A stretch of DNA of 64,000 nt. It comes from Caballeronia novacaledonica. Lineage in GTDB: Bacteria > Pseudomonadota > Gammaproteobacteria > Burkholderiales > Burkholderiaceae. Shown one piece after another: positions 36,201 through 43,903 of the stretch. The notes beneath the pieces were generated by a model. That model saw only the letters and a program-made list of their open reading frames with translations, did not search any database and was not told the DNA's origin. Within the stretch, counting starts at the first letter, position 1. Each line of letters begins with the position of its first letter. A program made the position numbers and the translations under genes. The stretch covers positions 1 through 64,000 of the forward strand of contig NZ_OGTP01000012.1 of assembly GCF_900258035.1 (NCBI RefSeq), written 5' to 3'.

Positions 36201-36231
36201 GCGTTTTCTCTGATACTTCCGGAGAAAACGC
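36201..36231 (+). promoter_or_regulatory. hairpin sequestering the cupin ribosome-binding site (possible RNA thermometer)
   Basis: A perfect 10-bp inverted repeat (GCGTTTTCTC at 36201-36210 with GAGAAAACGC at 36222-36231) has an 11-base loop and ends three bases before the ATG at 36235. The only Shine-Dalgarno candidate, GGAG at 36221-36224, is largely inside the 3' arm and pairs with CTC. Half the stem is A-U, so melting by heat is plausible. Confidence 0.55.
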
Positions 36232-36234
36232 ACG

Positions 36235-36768
36235 ATGGCTGAGCAAACCGTAAATCTCCTCGCGCAAGGCGCGCGCTGCGAGCACTTCATGCTGCCGCAA
36301 AACGGCTGGGTGCCGAACAACGCGCGTCTGCCGGTGCTCGTGTGGCGCGGCGCGATCGATCCCAAAGCGTCCGACGGCGCCGCGCGTTTCGAAGCGCTGT
36401 TCGCGCAGAACGGCTGGCCGCCGCAATGGCGCGACAGCGTCTTCGACTATCACCATTTCCATTCGACCGCGCATGAGGCGCTCGGCATCGCTTCGGGCGA
36501 CGCCGAGCTGATTCTCGGCGGCCCGCACGGCCGCGTGATCGCGGTGAGCGCCGGCGATGCGCTCGTCCTGCCCGCCGGCACCGGCCATTGCCTGCTGACG
36601 GCGGGCCGCCGCTTTCAGGTGATCGGGGCGTATCCGCCGGGCCAGCAGTGGGACATCCGGCGCGACGCGATCAGCGAGAACGAGCGCATCGCGATGGAAG
36701 CATTACCGTTCCCGAAAAGCGATCCGGTCGCCGGAGAAGACGGACCGCTCGCGCGTCACTGGCACTGA
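36235..36768 (+). CDS. cupin-fold protein (YjlB family)
   Basis: A 177-residue single-domain cupin. The metal-binding region is visible: FDYHHFHSTAHEALGIASGDAEL (motif 1, with histidines and a glutamate) and GDALVLPAGTGHCLLTA (motif 2, with the final histidine). Enzymatic role unknown; related proteins are annotated as cupin-domain YjlB. Its ribosome site is buried in a strong hairpin (36201-36231), so expression may be conditional. Convergent with the EamA gene at 36770. Confidence 0.87.
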   Translation: MAEQTVNLLAQGARCEHFMLPQNGWVPNNARLPVLVWRGAIDPKASDGAARFEALFAQNGWPPQWRDSVFDYHHFHSTAHEALGIASGDAELILGGPHGRVIAVSAGDALVLPAGTGHCLLTAGRRFQVIGAYPPGQQWDIRRDAISENERIAMEALPFPKSDPVAGEDGPLARHWH

Positions 36769-36769
36769 T

Positions 36770-37708
36770 TTACTTCGCGCACTGCGTCCGGCGCGCGCCG
36801 ATCAACGGCACGCGCTTGACGACGCCCGTCGCGAGCGCGGTGCCGACGAGCACGATGGCGCATGCTATCGCCATGCCCGTCGACACGCGTTCGGCGAGAA
36901 AGAGCGCGCCCCACAGAATCCCGAAAATCGGAATCAGGAACGTGACCGTGATCGCGCGCGCAGGCCCGGCGACCGCGATGAGATGGAAGAACATCATGTA
37001 GGCGACGCCGGTGCACGCGACGCCCAGCCCGAGGACCGCGCCCCACGCGTGCAGCGACACCGCGCCCGCCGGCCAGAAGAAGAGCGCGAACGGCAGGAGC
37101 ACGAGCGTCGCGGCGCTCATCGTGCCGGCGGCGACCGTCAACGAGTCGATGCCCATCAGATGCTTCTTCGTGTAGCTCGCCGCGACGCCGTAACTGGCCG
37201 ACGCGGCCAGCGCGGCCAGCGCCGCGAGCGCGGTGGTCATCGGCGGGACGGGGGCGGCGCTCGCGTCGTGCATGAACATCTGGTTCCAGACGAGCGCGAG
37301 CACACCGGCGAAGCCGATCGCGAGCCCGGCGACGCGCATGCCCGTCAGCCGGTCGCTCAGCCACAGATACGCGACGAGCGCGCCCCACAGCGGCGTCGTC
37401 GCGTTGATGACGGACGTGACGCCCGCCGACAACGTGAGCTCCGCATACGCGAAAAGACAGAACGGCGCGGCGGAGTTGAGCACGCCCACGACGATGAGCG
37501 GCCATGCGCGCTCGCGCATCGTCGAGAAAGCCTGTCGCGCCGTGCCGCGCAACATAAGCATCAGAATCAGGAACACGGCGCCGATGCCGACGCGCAACGC
37601 CATCAGCGGCGCGACGCCGAGATCGTTCACCCCGACGCGGATGAACAGGAACGAGCCGCCCCACAGCGCGGCGAGAATGAACAGTTGAGCGAGATTGACG
37701 GGATTCAT
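36770..37708 (-). CDS. EamA (DMT) family exporter
   Basis: A 312-residue, ten-helix protein with two EamA repeats (NLAQLFILAALWGGSFLFIRVGV at the start; GLGVACTGVAYMMFFHLIAVAGPARAITVTFLIPIFGILWGALFLAE in the second repeat). Likely exporter of an amino acid or other metabolite. The ATG at 37708 gives the canonical N-terminus; the open frame runs far upstream with no likely start. The region upstream contains a palindrome at 37906. Confidence 0.88.
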   Translation of the reverse strand: MNPVNLAQLFILAALWGGSFLFIRVGVNDLGVAPLMALRVGIGAVFLILMLMLRGTARQAFSTMRERAWPLIVVGVLNSAAPFCLFAYAELTLSAGVTSVINATTPLWGALVAYLWLSDRLTGMRVAGLAIGFAGVLALVWNQMFMHDASAAPVPPMTTALAALAALAASASYGVAASYTKKHLMGIDSLTVAAGTMSAATLVLLPFALFFWPAGAVSLHAWGAVLGLGVACTGVAYMMFFHLIAVAGPARAITVTFLIPIFGILWGALFLAERVSTGMAIACAIVLVGTALATGVVKRVPLIGARRTQCAK

Positions 37709-38063
37709 GGCGGGCTTCGCAAAGGGAGTCGGGAGACGAAGCCATCGTATCGGCGTGCGGCGGGCCGATGTTTCGGCCCGGCGTGAAACGAAAGATGCGG
37801 CGCTGTCGGCGCGGCTCGTTTTCGCCGCTTCTTTCGGGACGCTCGCCCGGCTTCGCTCTGCTGCAGGCATCGTAGGCGCGCGCACGCGGACGGACAAACG
37901 AGCAATTCTCACCGTTATGTGAGAAAAATTGTCATGCGCCGGGCGGCTTGCGCGGCGGCCGGCGCGCGGGTTGCCGTCGCGCGGATTCGGTGCGACTCTT
38001 GCATCATCGGAAGATGGATGAAAGTCTTGCAGCGCGATGGACGCAGTCAACCGGAGAAGAGCC
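37709..38063. other. 355-base divergent intergenic region
   Basis: It separates the EamA gene (minus) from the DUF883 gene (plus). No gene is supported: the open frames are Arg-rich noise. The one clear element is the palindrome at 37906-37925. AT content rises around 37900-37935, where promoters are expected. Confidence 0.5.
37906..37925. promoter_or_regulatory. candidate operator palindrome
   Basis: TTCTCAC and GTGAGAA form a perfect 7-bp inverted repeat separated by six bases, flanked on both sides by AATT. It is in the AT-richest part of the divergent gap and could bind a dimeric regulator. Confidence 0.4.
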
Positions 38064-38528
38064 ATGGACAACGCAAACGGCAGCGCATCCACGATTCAAT
38101 CGATGCAAACGGGCGATCCGCCGCTCGCGCGCCGCACCGTGACGAGCGCGATGGATGCGGCGCTCGCGCCCGGCATGGCGCAGGGGCAGGCCGCGAGCGT
38201 GACGCCGCTCACGCCGGGCGCGGCGCACAAGCCGGCGAGGTTCGCGCCCTATCACGTGCACGGCAGCGTGCTCGAAGGCGGCGACAGTCCGGCGGTGCTC
38301 GCGCAACCGGCCGCTGCGACGTCCGCGGGGCAGGGCAGCCAGTATCATCCGTCGCGGCCGATGCCCAAGCGCGCCCGCGATGTGCTGTCGAGCGCGCAGG
38401 ATGTCGTCGCGATGCGGTACCGGCAGGCGAGGGAAGGCACCGACGACTACGTGCACGAAAATCCCTGGAAGTCGATCGCGCTGGCGGCGGTCGGCGGTTT
38501 GATCGTCGGTCTGCTGGCTGCGCGTTGA
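38064..38528 (+). CDS. DUF883/YqjD-like membrane-anchored protein
   Basis: A 154-residue protein. Its C-terminal part (YVHENPWKSIALAAVGGLIVGLLAAR) is the hallmark tail of the ElaB/YqjD/DUF883 family, which inserts in the inner membrane and in E. coli associates with stationary-phase ribosomes. The N-terminal ~100 residues are Ala/Pro/Gly-rich and replace the usual long helix, so this is an unusual member. GGAGAAGAG sits before the ATG at 38064. Confidence 0.78.
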   Translation: MDNANGSASTIQSMQTGDPPLARRTVTSAMDAALAPGMAQGQAASVTPLTPGAAHKPARFAPYHVHGSVLEGGDSPAVLAQPAAATSAGQGSQYHPSRPMPKRARDVLSSAQDVVAMRYRQAREGTDDYVHENPWKSIALAAVGGLIVGLLAAR

Positions 38529-38619
38529 GTTGCTTGTTCGTCCGGCGCGATCGAGACAGCGGGCCTCATGTTTGCTGAACCTGCAGTACCGGCACGGCTT
38601 ATCGCTGTGCCGGGCCAAC

Positions 38620-39075
38620 ATGGAAGAACGTTCGTACGATATCCGCACCGATAGGTGCGAAATATTCAACCCGCTGACCACGACACTCGCCGGGCCGCGG
38701 CGCGTGCTGATCGTGCATTCGGAATCGAACGTCGGCGATTCGTTTGCGCTGCTGCTCGCGATGCGCGGCTTCGAAGCCGTGCAAATCGGCGATGCACCCG
38801 GCGTCCTGCGGTTTCTGCGCACATGGCGGCCGCAAGTCCTGTTCGTGGATACGCTCATCGGCGAGGCACACGATCACGCACTGGCGCGCACGCTGCGCGA
38901 CGTGTTGACGGTGGATCAAATGGAAGGCGAGGTGGCGCTGCTGATTGCGCTGGCCGCCGATGCCGGCCGCGATCCGCGCGATGTCCTTCATGCCGCAGGC
39001 TACGACGGTTTTTGCAGAACGCCGTGCCCGGTCTGGTGGATGTTCGACGTATTGAAGTGCTTCTATGCGCACTGA
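38620..39075 (+). CDS. degenerate response-regulator receiver domain protein
   Basis: A 151-residue protein consisting of a leader of about 25 residues and one CheY-like domain: RRVLIVHSESNVGDSFALLLAMRGFEAV (strand 1 and helix 1), VLFVDTLIG (strand 3 with an aspartate at the phospho-site) and AAGYDGFCRTP (the loop that normally carries KP). The acidic pair is replaced by His-Ser and the conserved lysine by arginine, so phosphorylation-dependent switching is doubtful. No output domain. ATG 38620 is preferred to in-frame 38530 because the receiver domain would otherwise have an odd extension. Confidence 0.72.
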   Translation: MEERSYDIRTDRCEIFNPLTTTLAGPRRVLIVHSESNVGDSFALLLAMRGFEAVQIGDAPGVLRFLRTWRPQVLFVDTLIGEAHDHALARTLRDVLTVDQMEGEVALLIALAADAGRDPRDVLHAAGYDGFCRTPCPVWWMFDVLKCFYAH

Positions 39076-39119
39076 CGCAGGCGGCGGCCGGCCGTTGAGC
39101 CGCCGTCCGCCGCGATATC

Positions 39120-39395
39120 TCAGACCGCCCGCGACGCCTTGAAGTCGCTGGTTTCCAATTCGACCGACTGGCCGTGGTTGCGCTCCAGTGCGCGCCGGGC
39201 TGCGTCTTCTATTTGCACGCGTCCTCCTTCGAACGCGGAGAGGAGATCGTGCGACGACGTCCCGCTGTTGCCGAAGTGATCGTTGAGCGCATCGAGGGAG
39301 ACGCTGCACCAGACTTCGCGGCCGTCCACCTTGGCCTCGAAAGCGACACGCGCTGCCGCCACGACATGACGCCGCCCGCTGAACTCTATCGTCAT
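39120..39395 (-). CDS. DUF1488 family protein
   Basis: A 91-residue soluble protein matching DUF1488: MTIEFSGRRHVVAAARVAFEA, VWCSVSLDALNDHFG and a C-terminal helix (IEDAARRALERN). Function unknown. The ATG at 39395 is preceded by a full-length AGGAGGTGA Shine-Dalgarno; a GTG at 39404 lies inside that site and is unlikely. The same AGGAGGTGA contains the stop codon of the small ORF at 39401, so the two may be coupled. Confidence 0.82.
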   Translation of the reverse strand: MTIEFSGRRHVVAAARVAFEAKVDGREVWCSVSLDALNDHFGNSGTSSHDLLSAFEGGRVQIEDAARRALERNHGQSVELETSDFKASRAV

Positions 39396-39400
39396 CCTTA

Positions 39401-39529
39401 TCACCTCCTGTTATTCGATCGGAACACGTTAAGCGCGATCATCGCGGGAACCGTAACGATGCAGCCCGCGATGGCGATGCCCTCGACCGCGCGCGGCCCT
39501 GCGCGCCACGCACCGTCGTCTTGCATCAT
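39401..39529 (-). CDS. 42-residue single-span membrane ORF coupled to the DUF1488 gene
   Basis: A short open frame beginning MMQDDGAWRAG with one clear hydrophobic helix (GIAIAGCIVTVPAMIALNVF) and a basic end (RSNNRR). Its last three codons, AGG AGG TGA, are exactly the Shine-Dalgarno of the downstream DUF1488 gene, an arrangement favouring translational coupling. No strong ribosome site of its own is seen, which is the main doubt. Start 39529 or 39526. Confidence 0.45.
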   Translation of the reverse strand: MMQDDGAWRAGPRAVEGIAIAGCIVTVPAMIALNVFRSNNRR

Positions 39530-39585
39530 ACGCCCGCGATGCGCGGGACGTTCGAGACGGTGACTTTGCAATGGCCGTGCCCAGT

Positions 39586-39810
39586 CTAACGACAGCAGAG
39601 GCAGCCGCCGCGATGCGTCATGCCGTAGCTGCCGGCTTCGGCCGCGCCGTCGCCGGATGAAGCCGCGCCGCCCACGCGCGGTGCGCCGATCGTCACGCGC
39701 GCGGCCGTCGCGCCGCATTGCGGACACTTTGCGGGATCGTCGCGCTCGGCGATGCGGCGGACGGCTTCGAATGCGCCGCAATCCGCGCAATCGTAATCGT
39801 AGACAGGCAT
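39586..39810 (-). CDS. FmdB-type zinc-ribbon protein
   Basis: A 74-residue protein with a single zinc ribbon: CADCG and CPQCG (MPVYDYDCADCG... the usual FmdB/regulatory start), followed by a Gly/Ala-rich stretch and a C-terminal GGCLCCR. Probably a small regulatory or metal-binding protein. The ATG at 39810 gives the family N-terminus; the open frame upstream is spurious. Confidence 0.85.
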   Translation of the reverse strand: MPVYDYDCADCGAFEAVRRIAERDDPAKCPQCGATAARVTIGAPRVGGAASSGDGAAEAGSYGMTHRGGCLCCR

Positions 39811-39940
39811 GACGTTTCCACTCGAAGGAAGATGGCTTGTCCGGTCAGTGTAGCAAGGGTTCCGGTTCGCACTCGCGATGTGCCGTGGCACCTCCATTGC
39901 TGGGACGAAAGCGAGACCAACCGCTTTGGAGGCCATTCTC

Positions 39941-40486
39941 ATGAACCGCAATGCAAAGCTGCGCACCGCACTCGCGACGGCGCTCATCGCGACACTGCCG
40001 CTCGGTGCGCTCGCTCAAACCCAGGCAGCCAGCACGACCATGGCCAACGACCTGCCGCCGACGGACAAGGCGTTCGTGCAGGCGGCATCGTCGGCGGGAT
40101 CGACCGAAATCGACGCCGCCAAGCTCGCCGCCAAGCAGTCGCAGGACAAGGACGTGCAAAGTTTCGCGCATCACATGATGGTCGATCACACCAAGCTCGC
40201 GACGCAGTTGAAGATGGCCGCGCCGCATGGCGTCACTGTGCCGATGGACAACTCGGACACGTCGGCGCTCGATTCGCTGAAGGCGCTTCACGGCAAGGAG
40301 TTCGATACCGCGTACATCCAGAAGCTGGGCGTGCAGGGCCATGAAGAGGCCGTGCAGGTTTTCCAGAAGGAAGCGAACGAAGGCCAGAACGCCAAGCTGA
40401 AGCAGGCGGCGCAAAAGGCGTTGCCGACTATTCAGCAGCACCTGAAGATGGCGCAGGAACTCGCCGCGAAGAAGGGCGTGCAGTGA
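39941..40486 (+). CDS. exported DUF4142 protein
   Basis: A 181-residue protein with a signal peptide ending near GALAQ and a DUF4142 four-helix domain (DKAFVQAASSAGSTEIDAAKLAAKQSQD, SFAHHMMVDHTKL, KLGVQGHEEAVQVFQKEA). The helices resemble ferritin-like bundles, with histidines placed for a possible metal site. The role is unknown; such proteins are often stress-induced in Proteobacteria. TTGGAGG precedes the ATG at 39941. Confidence 0.87.
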   Translation: MNRNAKLRTALATALIATLPLGALAQTQAASTTMANDLPPTDKAFVQAASSAGSTEIDAAKLAAKQSQDKDVQSFAHHMMVDHTKLATQLKMAAPHGVTVPMDNSDTSALDSLKALHGKEFDTAYIQKLGVQGHEEAVQVFQKEANEGQNAKLKQAAQKALPTIQQHLKMAQELAAKKGVQ

Positions 40487-40504
40487 GGCGAGGGCGTCGC
40501 GGAA

Positions 40505-41203
40505 TCAGCGCGTGTCCTTGCGCAGCATGCGCAGGCGCGCTGCTTCGAGCGATTCGAACTTGCTGTCGGCTTCGTCGTAGACCGAGACCTTGCCGCGTCC
40601 GATGTCGTACACCCAGCCCTGAACCTGCAACTTGCCGAGCGCGAGCCTGCCGGCGACCGCCGGATGCGTGCGCAGATGCGTGAGTTGCAGGCGAATGTTC
40701 TCTTCGACCATCGCCTGGACGATGCGCTCTTCCTCCAGCTTTCTCGCCATCACGACGCTGCGCGCGGCTTCGGCATTGCGCAGCCACGCGTGGACGGTGG
40801 GCATTTCATCGGCGATGGTCGCGCCCGACGCGAGACCTTTCATCGCGCCGCAGTCCGAGTGCCCGCAAATCACGATCTGCCGCACGTTGAGCGCGAGCAC
40901 CGCATATTCGACCACCGCGGACACGCCGCCGAGCATTTCGCCATAAGCCGGCACGATATTGCCGATGTTGCGGCACACGAAAAGCTCGCCGGGCCGCGTC
41001 TGCGTGATCATTTCCGGCGACACGCGTGAATCCGCGCACGTGATGAAAAGCGTGTGCGGCGCCTGCTGGCGCGCGAGGCTCTTGAACAGCGCTTCGCTGT
41101 CGGGGAATACGAGCCGGTTGAATTCGTCGGCGCCCTGGAGCAGGTAGAGGAGATCGGGCGTTTCCGCGCCGCCGCGTTCTTCGCGCATCGACTTGTCGGG
41201 CAT
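40505..41203 (-). CDS. beta-class carbonic anhydrase
   Basis: A 232-residue enzyme interconverting CO2 and bicarbonate in the cytoplasm. Zinc ligands Cys56, His115 and Cys118 and the Asp58/Arg60 dyad are all present (CADSRV; ICGHSDCGA). The C-terminal half (VQGWVYDIGRGKVSVYDE) is normal. ATG 41203 is chosen; AAAGG lies upstream. Convergent with the DUF4142 gene, 18 bases apart. Confidence 0.95.
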   Translation of the reverse strand: MPDKSMREERGGAETPDLLYLLQGADEFNRLVFPDSEALFKSLARQQAPHTLFITCADSRVSPEMITQTRPGELFVCRNIGNIVPAYGEMLGGVSAVVEYAVLALNVRQIVICGHSDCGAMKGLASGATIADEMPTVHAWLRNAEAARSVVMARKLEEERIVQAMVEENIRLQLTHLRTHPAVAGRLALGKLQVQGWVYDIGRGKVSVYDEADSKFESLEAARLRMLRKDTR

Positions 41204-41564
41204 CGTGTGGCCTTTGGTGTGCAATTGTGGCGCACGCGACGCGCGCCGCTTCAAACCGAGAGCTTGCGGGGTTTTGAGATGGATCGCAAGAGGGCGTCGA
41301 GCGAGCCCGTCCGAGCGTTTTCCGCCGATCATCCGATGTCTGGCGCGGTTTGTTTCGATTTGCGCAGAACTGCATGTTTTTGTCGCGAATTTTTTAGCCG
41401 TTTAGTTCGTTCGGCGTCATATCGCGTCCTTTCAGGAACAATGCGGGTCGGCTGCCCCAATCACTTCGGTTTTTCCGAACCGAAGCGCTCAAAATCTCGC
41501 ATTTTTCGATTTCGGTCCTTCCGTTAGATTGTCTTTCATTGAAAGCAATCAGAAAGGAATCGAC
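41204..41564. other. 361-base divergent intergenic region
   Basis: It lies between carbonic anhydrase (minus) and the zinc-ribbon gene (plus). No gene is supported. It has unusually many T-runs for this genome and two hairpins: CTTCGGTT (41464-41471) with AACCGAAG (41478-41485), and a bulged 10-bp stem at 41527-41550 ending right at the ribosome site of the downstream gene. Confidence 0.5.
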
Positions 41565-41876
41565 ATGAAATGCCCGGTCTGCCCCGACACGGAACTGCTG
41601 ATGACCGTGCGCGAGGGCATCGAGATCGACTATTGCCCGCAATGCCGCGGCGTGTGGCTCGATCGCGGCGAGCTCGATCAGATCATCCGGCGCGCGTCGC
41701 AGGTGTCGCTCGCGGAAGCGCAGGCGAGCGAGCGCGACGAATGGCACGAGCGCGGTCACGAGCGCGAGCATCGCACGCATCGTCACGAGGGTTACCACTA
41801 CGGCGATCAGCGCGGCAAGCGCGAACACGCGCGTCGCAAAAAATCGTTTCTCGGCGATCTCTTCGATTTCGATTGA
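41565..41876 (+). CDS. TFIIB-type zinc-ribbon protein
   Basis: A 103-residue protein: an N-terminal zinc ribbon (MKCPVCPDTELLM and DYCPQCRGVWLDRGELDQII, the zf-TFIIB family pattern), then a highly charged His/Arg/Glu-rich region (HERGHEREHRTHRHEGYHYGDQ) and a KKSFLGDLFDFD tail. The His-rich part may bind metal. AGAAAGGA precedes the ATG at 41565; a hairpin lies directly upstream of it. Role unknown. Confidence 0.85.
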   Translation: MKCPVCPDTELLMTVREGIEIDYCPQCRGVWLDRGELDQIIRRASQVSLAEAQASERDEWHERGHEREHRTHRHEGYHYGDQRGKREHARRKKSFLGDLFDFD

Positions 41877-41931
41877 AGGTGACAGAGCGCTTTTTTGAAG
41901 TGCAACGGACAACAGCAACGGAGAACGGCAA

Positions 41932-42438
41932 ATGGCTACGGTGAAGCAAGTCCTGAAGGCGAAAAGCGACACGACGGTTCACACCATCGATGCGGAAGCG
42001 AGCGTGTTCGAAGCGGTCGCGCTGATGTCGAAGGCGGAAGTGGGCGCGCTCGTGGTCACGGTGGGCGACGCGGTGTGCGGCATCGTCACCGAGCGCGACT
42101 ATGCGCGCAAGGTGATTCTGCAGGACAAGGTCTCGCGCACGACCACGGTATGCGAAATCATGAGCGCGCCCGTGATGGCCGTGGGCCTCAGAACGAACGC
42201 CGACGAATGCATGACCCTGATGACGCAGCAGCGCATCCGTCATCTGCCGGTGATCGAGGGCGGACGGCTTATCGGCATGATTTCGATCGGCGACATGGTG
42301 CGGCATCTGATCGAGGAACAGCAGTTCGCCATCGACCAGCTCGAAAGTTACGTGCGCGGCCCGCGCCACGACACGCCGACTTGTGCGCTCACGCGGCGCA
42401 GCCCGATTCCGCAGACGCTCGCGGCAAGGTTCGCGTAG
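41932..42438 (+). CDS. CBS-pair domain protein
   Basis: A 168-residue protein with two CBS motifs (SVFEAVALMSKAEVGALVV...GIVTERDYARKV; TNADECMTLMTQQRIRHLPVIEGGRLIGMISIGDMVRHLIEE) forming one Bateman module that normally senses adenosine nucleotides. No partner domain. The C-terminal 30 residues are basic and unusual (RGPRHDTPTCALTRRSPIP). It follows the zinc-ribbon gene by 55 bases and may share its transcript. GGAG and CGGAG lie in the leader. Confidence 0.88.
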   Translation: MATVKQVLKAKSDTTVHTIDAEASVFEAVALMSKAEVGALVVTVGDAVCGIVTERDYARKVILQDKVSRTTTVCEIMSAPVMAVGLRTNADECMTLMTQQRIRHLPVIEGGRLIGMISIGDMVRHLIEEQQFAIDQLESYVRGPRHDTPTCALTRRSPIPQTLAARFA

Positions 42439-42474
42439 GGGCGATGTTTGGCCGGTTTGGCGCGGTTTGCGGTT

Positions 42475-42496
42475 GAGACGCATCGCGGTGCGTCTC
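42475..42496. terminator. hairpin between convergent CBS and sigma-factor genes
   Basis: GAGACGCA (42475-42482) pairs with TGCGTCTC (42489-42496) around a 6-base loop. A separate AT-rich stretch at 42532-42566, read from the minus strand, has a short AT stem followed by seven T residues and could end the sigma-factor operon. Confidence 0.45.
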
Positions 42497-42598
42497 TGAT
42501 CTGCAAGACGCGTTTGGACTTGGGACCTACATCAAAAAAATTGATAATTTATCTTATGTAAACTCAAACCCGCAGCCGAATCAACCTCATCGATCCCA

Positions 42599-43903
42599 TC
42601 ACTTCAACTCCCCAGCCCGCCCCAACAAGAACTCCCGCTCCCGCACATTCTGCGCAAGCGCCGCCGCGCGTTCGAACTCTGCGCGCGCCTCGTCCTTGCG
42701 TCCGAGCTTCGCCAGCAAATCGGCGCGCACGCTCGGCAACCAGTGATAGCGCTTGAGCGCGGGCGTCGCCGATAGCGCATCGACGATCGGCAGCGCCGCT
42801 TCCGGCCCATACGCCATGCTCACCGCGACCGCGCGATTCAACTCGACAACCGGCGTCGGCGCCGTTTGCATCAGCGCATCGTAGAGCGCGACGATCATCG
42901 GCCAGTCGGTGTCGGCGGCGCTCGGCGCGCGCGCATGGCACGCCGCGAGCGCGGCCTGCAGCGCGTAGACGCCGCGCGCACCGCCGAGCGTTTCCGAACG
43001 CTTCAGCGCCGCAAGCCCGCGCCGGATCAGGAGCGGATCCCAGCGGCTGCGGTCCTGATCCGGTAAAAGCACCGGCCGGCCTTCCCGATCGACGCGCGCC
43101 TTCGTCCTCGACGCCTGAATCTCCATCAGCGCGGCGAGCCCGTGGACCTCGCTCTCGTCCGGCATCAGTTCGGCGAGGATGCGCCCGAGCCTGAGCGCGT
43201 CTTCGCACAGGCCCGGACGCATCCAGTCGTCGCCGGCGGTCGCCGAATAGCCTTCGTTGAAAATCAGATAGATGACTTCGAGCACCGAGCCGAGCCGCGC
43301 GACGCGTGCGTCGGCTTTGGGCACCTCGAACGGCACGCGGGCCGCCGACAACGTGCGCTTCGCTCGCACGATGCGCTGCGCGATCGTCGGCTCGGGCACG
43401 AGAAACGCGCGCGCGATCTCGTCGGTCGTGAGTCCGCCGATGAGACGCAGCGTCAGCGCGGCGCGCGCATCGACGGACAACACCGGATGACACGCCGTGA
43501 AAATGAGCCGCAGCAGATCGTCGCCGATGTCGTCTTCGCGCGCGGCATCGAGCGCATCGACGAAATCGGGCGTGATGTGCGCTTCCTGCGCGTCGAGGTC
43601 GCGCCCGTATTCCTCGTGCTTGCGCGCGTGCAGCGCGTGCTGACGCAGACGGTCGAGCGCCTTGTTCTTCGCTGTCGTCATGAGCCACGCTCCCGGCTTG
43701 TCGGGCACGCCCGCGCCCGGTTGGCTCCAGTGCTCAAGCGCAGCCACGAACGCGTCCTGCGCCAGTTCCTCCGCGAGCGCGACATCGCGCACCACGCGCG
43801 CCACGCTCGCAATCACCTTCGCGGATTCGATGCGCCATACCGCGTCGATGGCGCGCCGGGCCGCATCGTCCGCCGCGCGTGGCTCGTGCGCGCGCCCGCT
43901 CAC
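42599..43903 (-). CDS. ECF42-type RNA polymerase sigma factor with C-terminal TPR-like extension
   Basis: A 434-residue ECF sigma factor. Region 2 (VALAEELAQDAFVAALEHW, AWLMTTAKNKALDRLR) and region 4 (GGLTTDEIARAFLVPEPTIAQRIVRAKRTL) are at the N-terminus. A long C-terminal domain of about 200 residues (YLIFNEGYSATAGDDWMRPGLCEDALRLGRILA ... AEFERAAAL) replaces an anti-sigma partner. The GTG at 43903 overlaps the VOC gene stop (GTGA). DGPF/YCII and VOC genes upstream in the same operon are the known genetic signature of ECF42, in which the extension is reported to be required for activity. Confidence 0.9.
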   Translation of the reverse strand: MSGRAHEPRAADDAARRAIDAVWRIESAKVIASVARVVRDVALAEELAQDAFVAALEHWSQPGAGVPDKPGAWLMTTAKNKALDRLRQHALHARKHEEYGRDLDAQEAHITPDFVDALDAAREDDIGDDLLRLIFTACHPVLSVDARAALTLRLIGGLTTDEIARAFLVPEPTIAQRIVRAKRTLSAARVPFEVPKADARVARLGSVLEVIYLIFNEGYSATAGDDWMRPGLCEDALRLGRILAELMPDESEVHGLAALMEIQASRTKARVDREGRPVLLPDQDRSRWDPLLIRRGLAALKRSETLGGARGVYALQAALAACHARAPSAADTDWPMIVALYDALMQTAPTPVVELNRAVAVSMAYGPEAALPIVDALSATPALKRYHWLPSVRADLLAKLGRKDEARAEFERAAALAQNVREREFLLGRAGELK

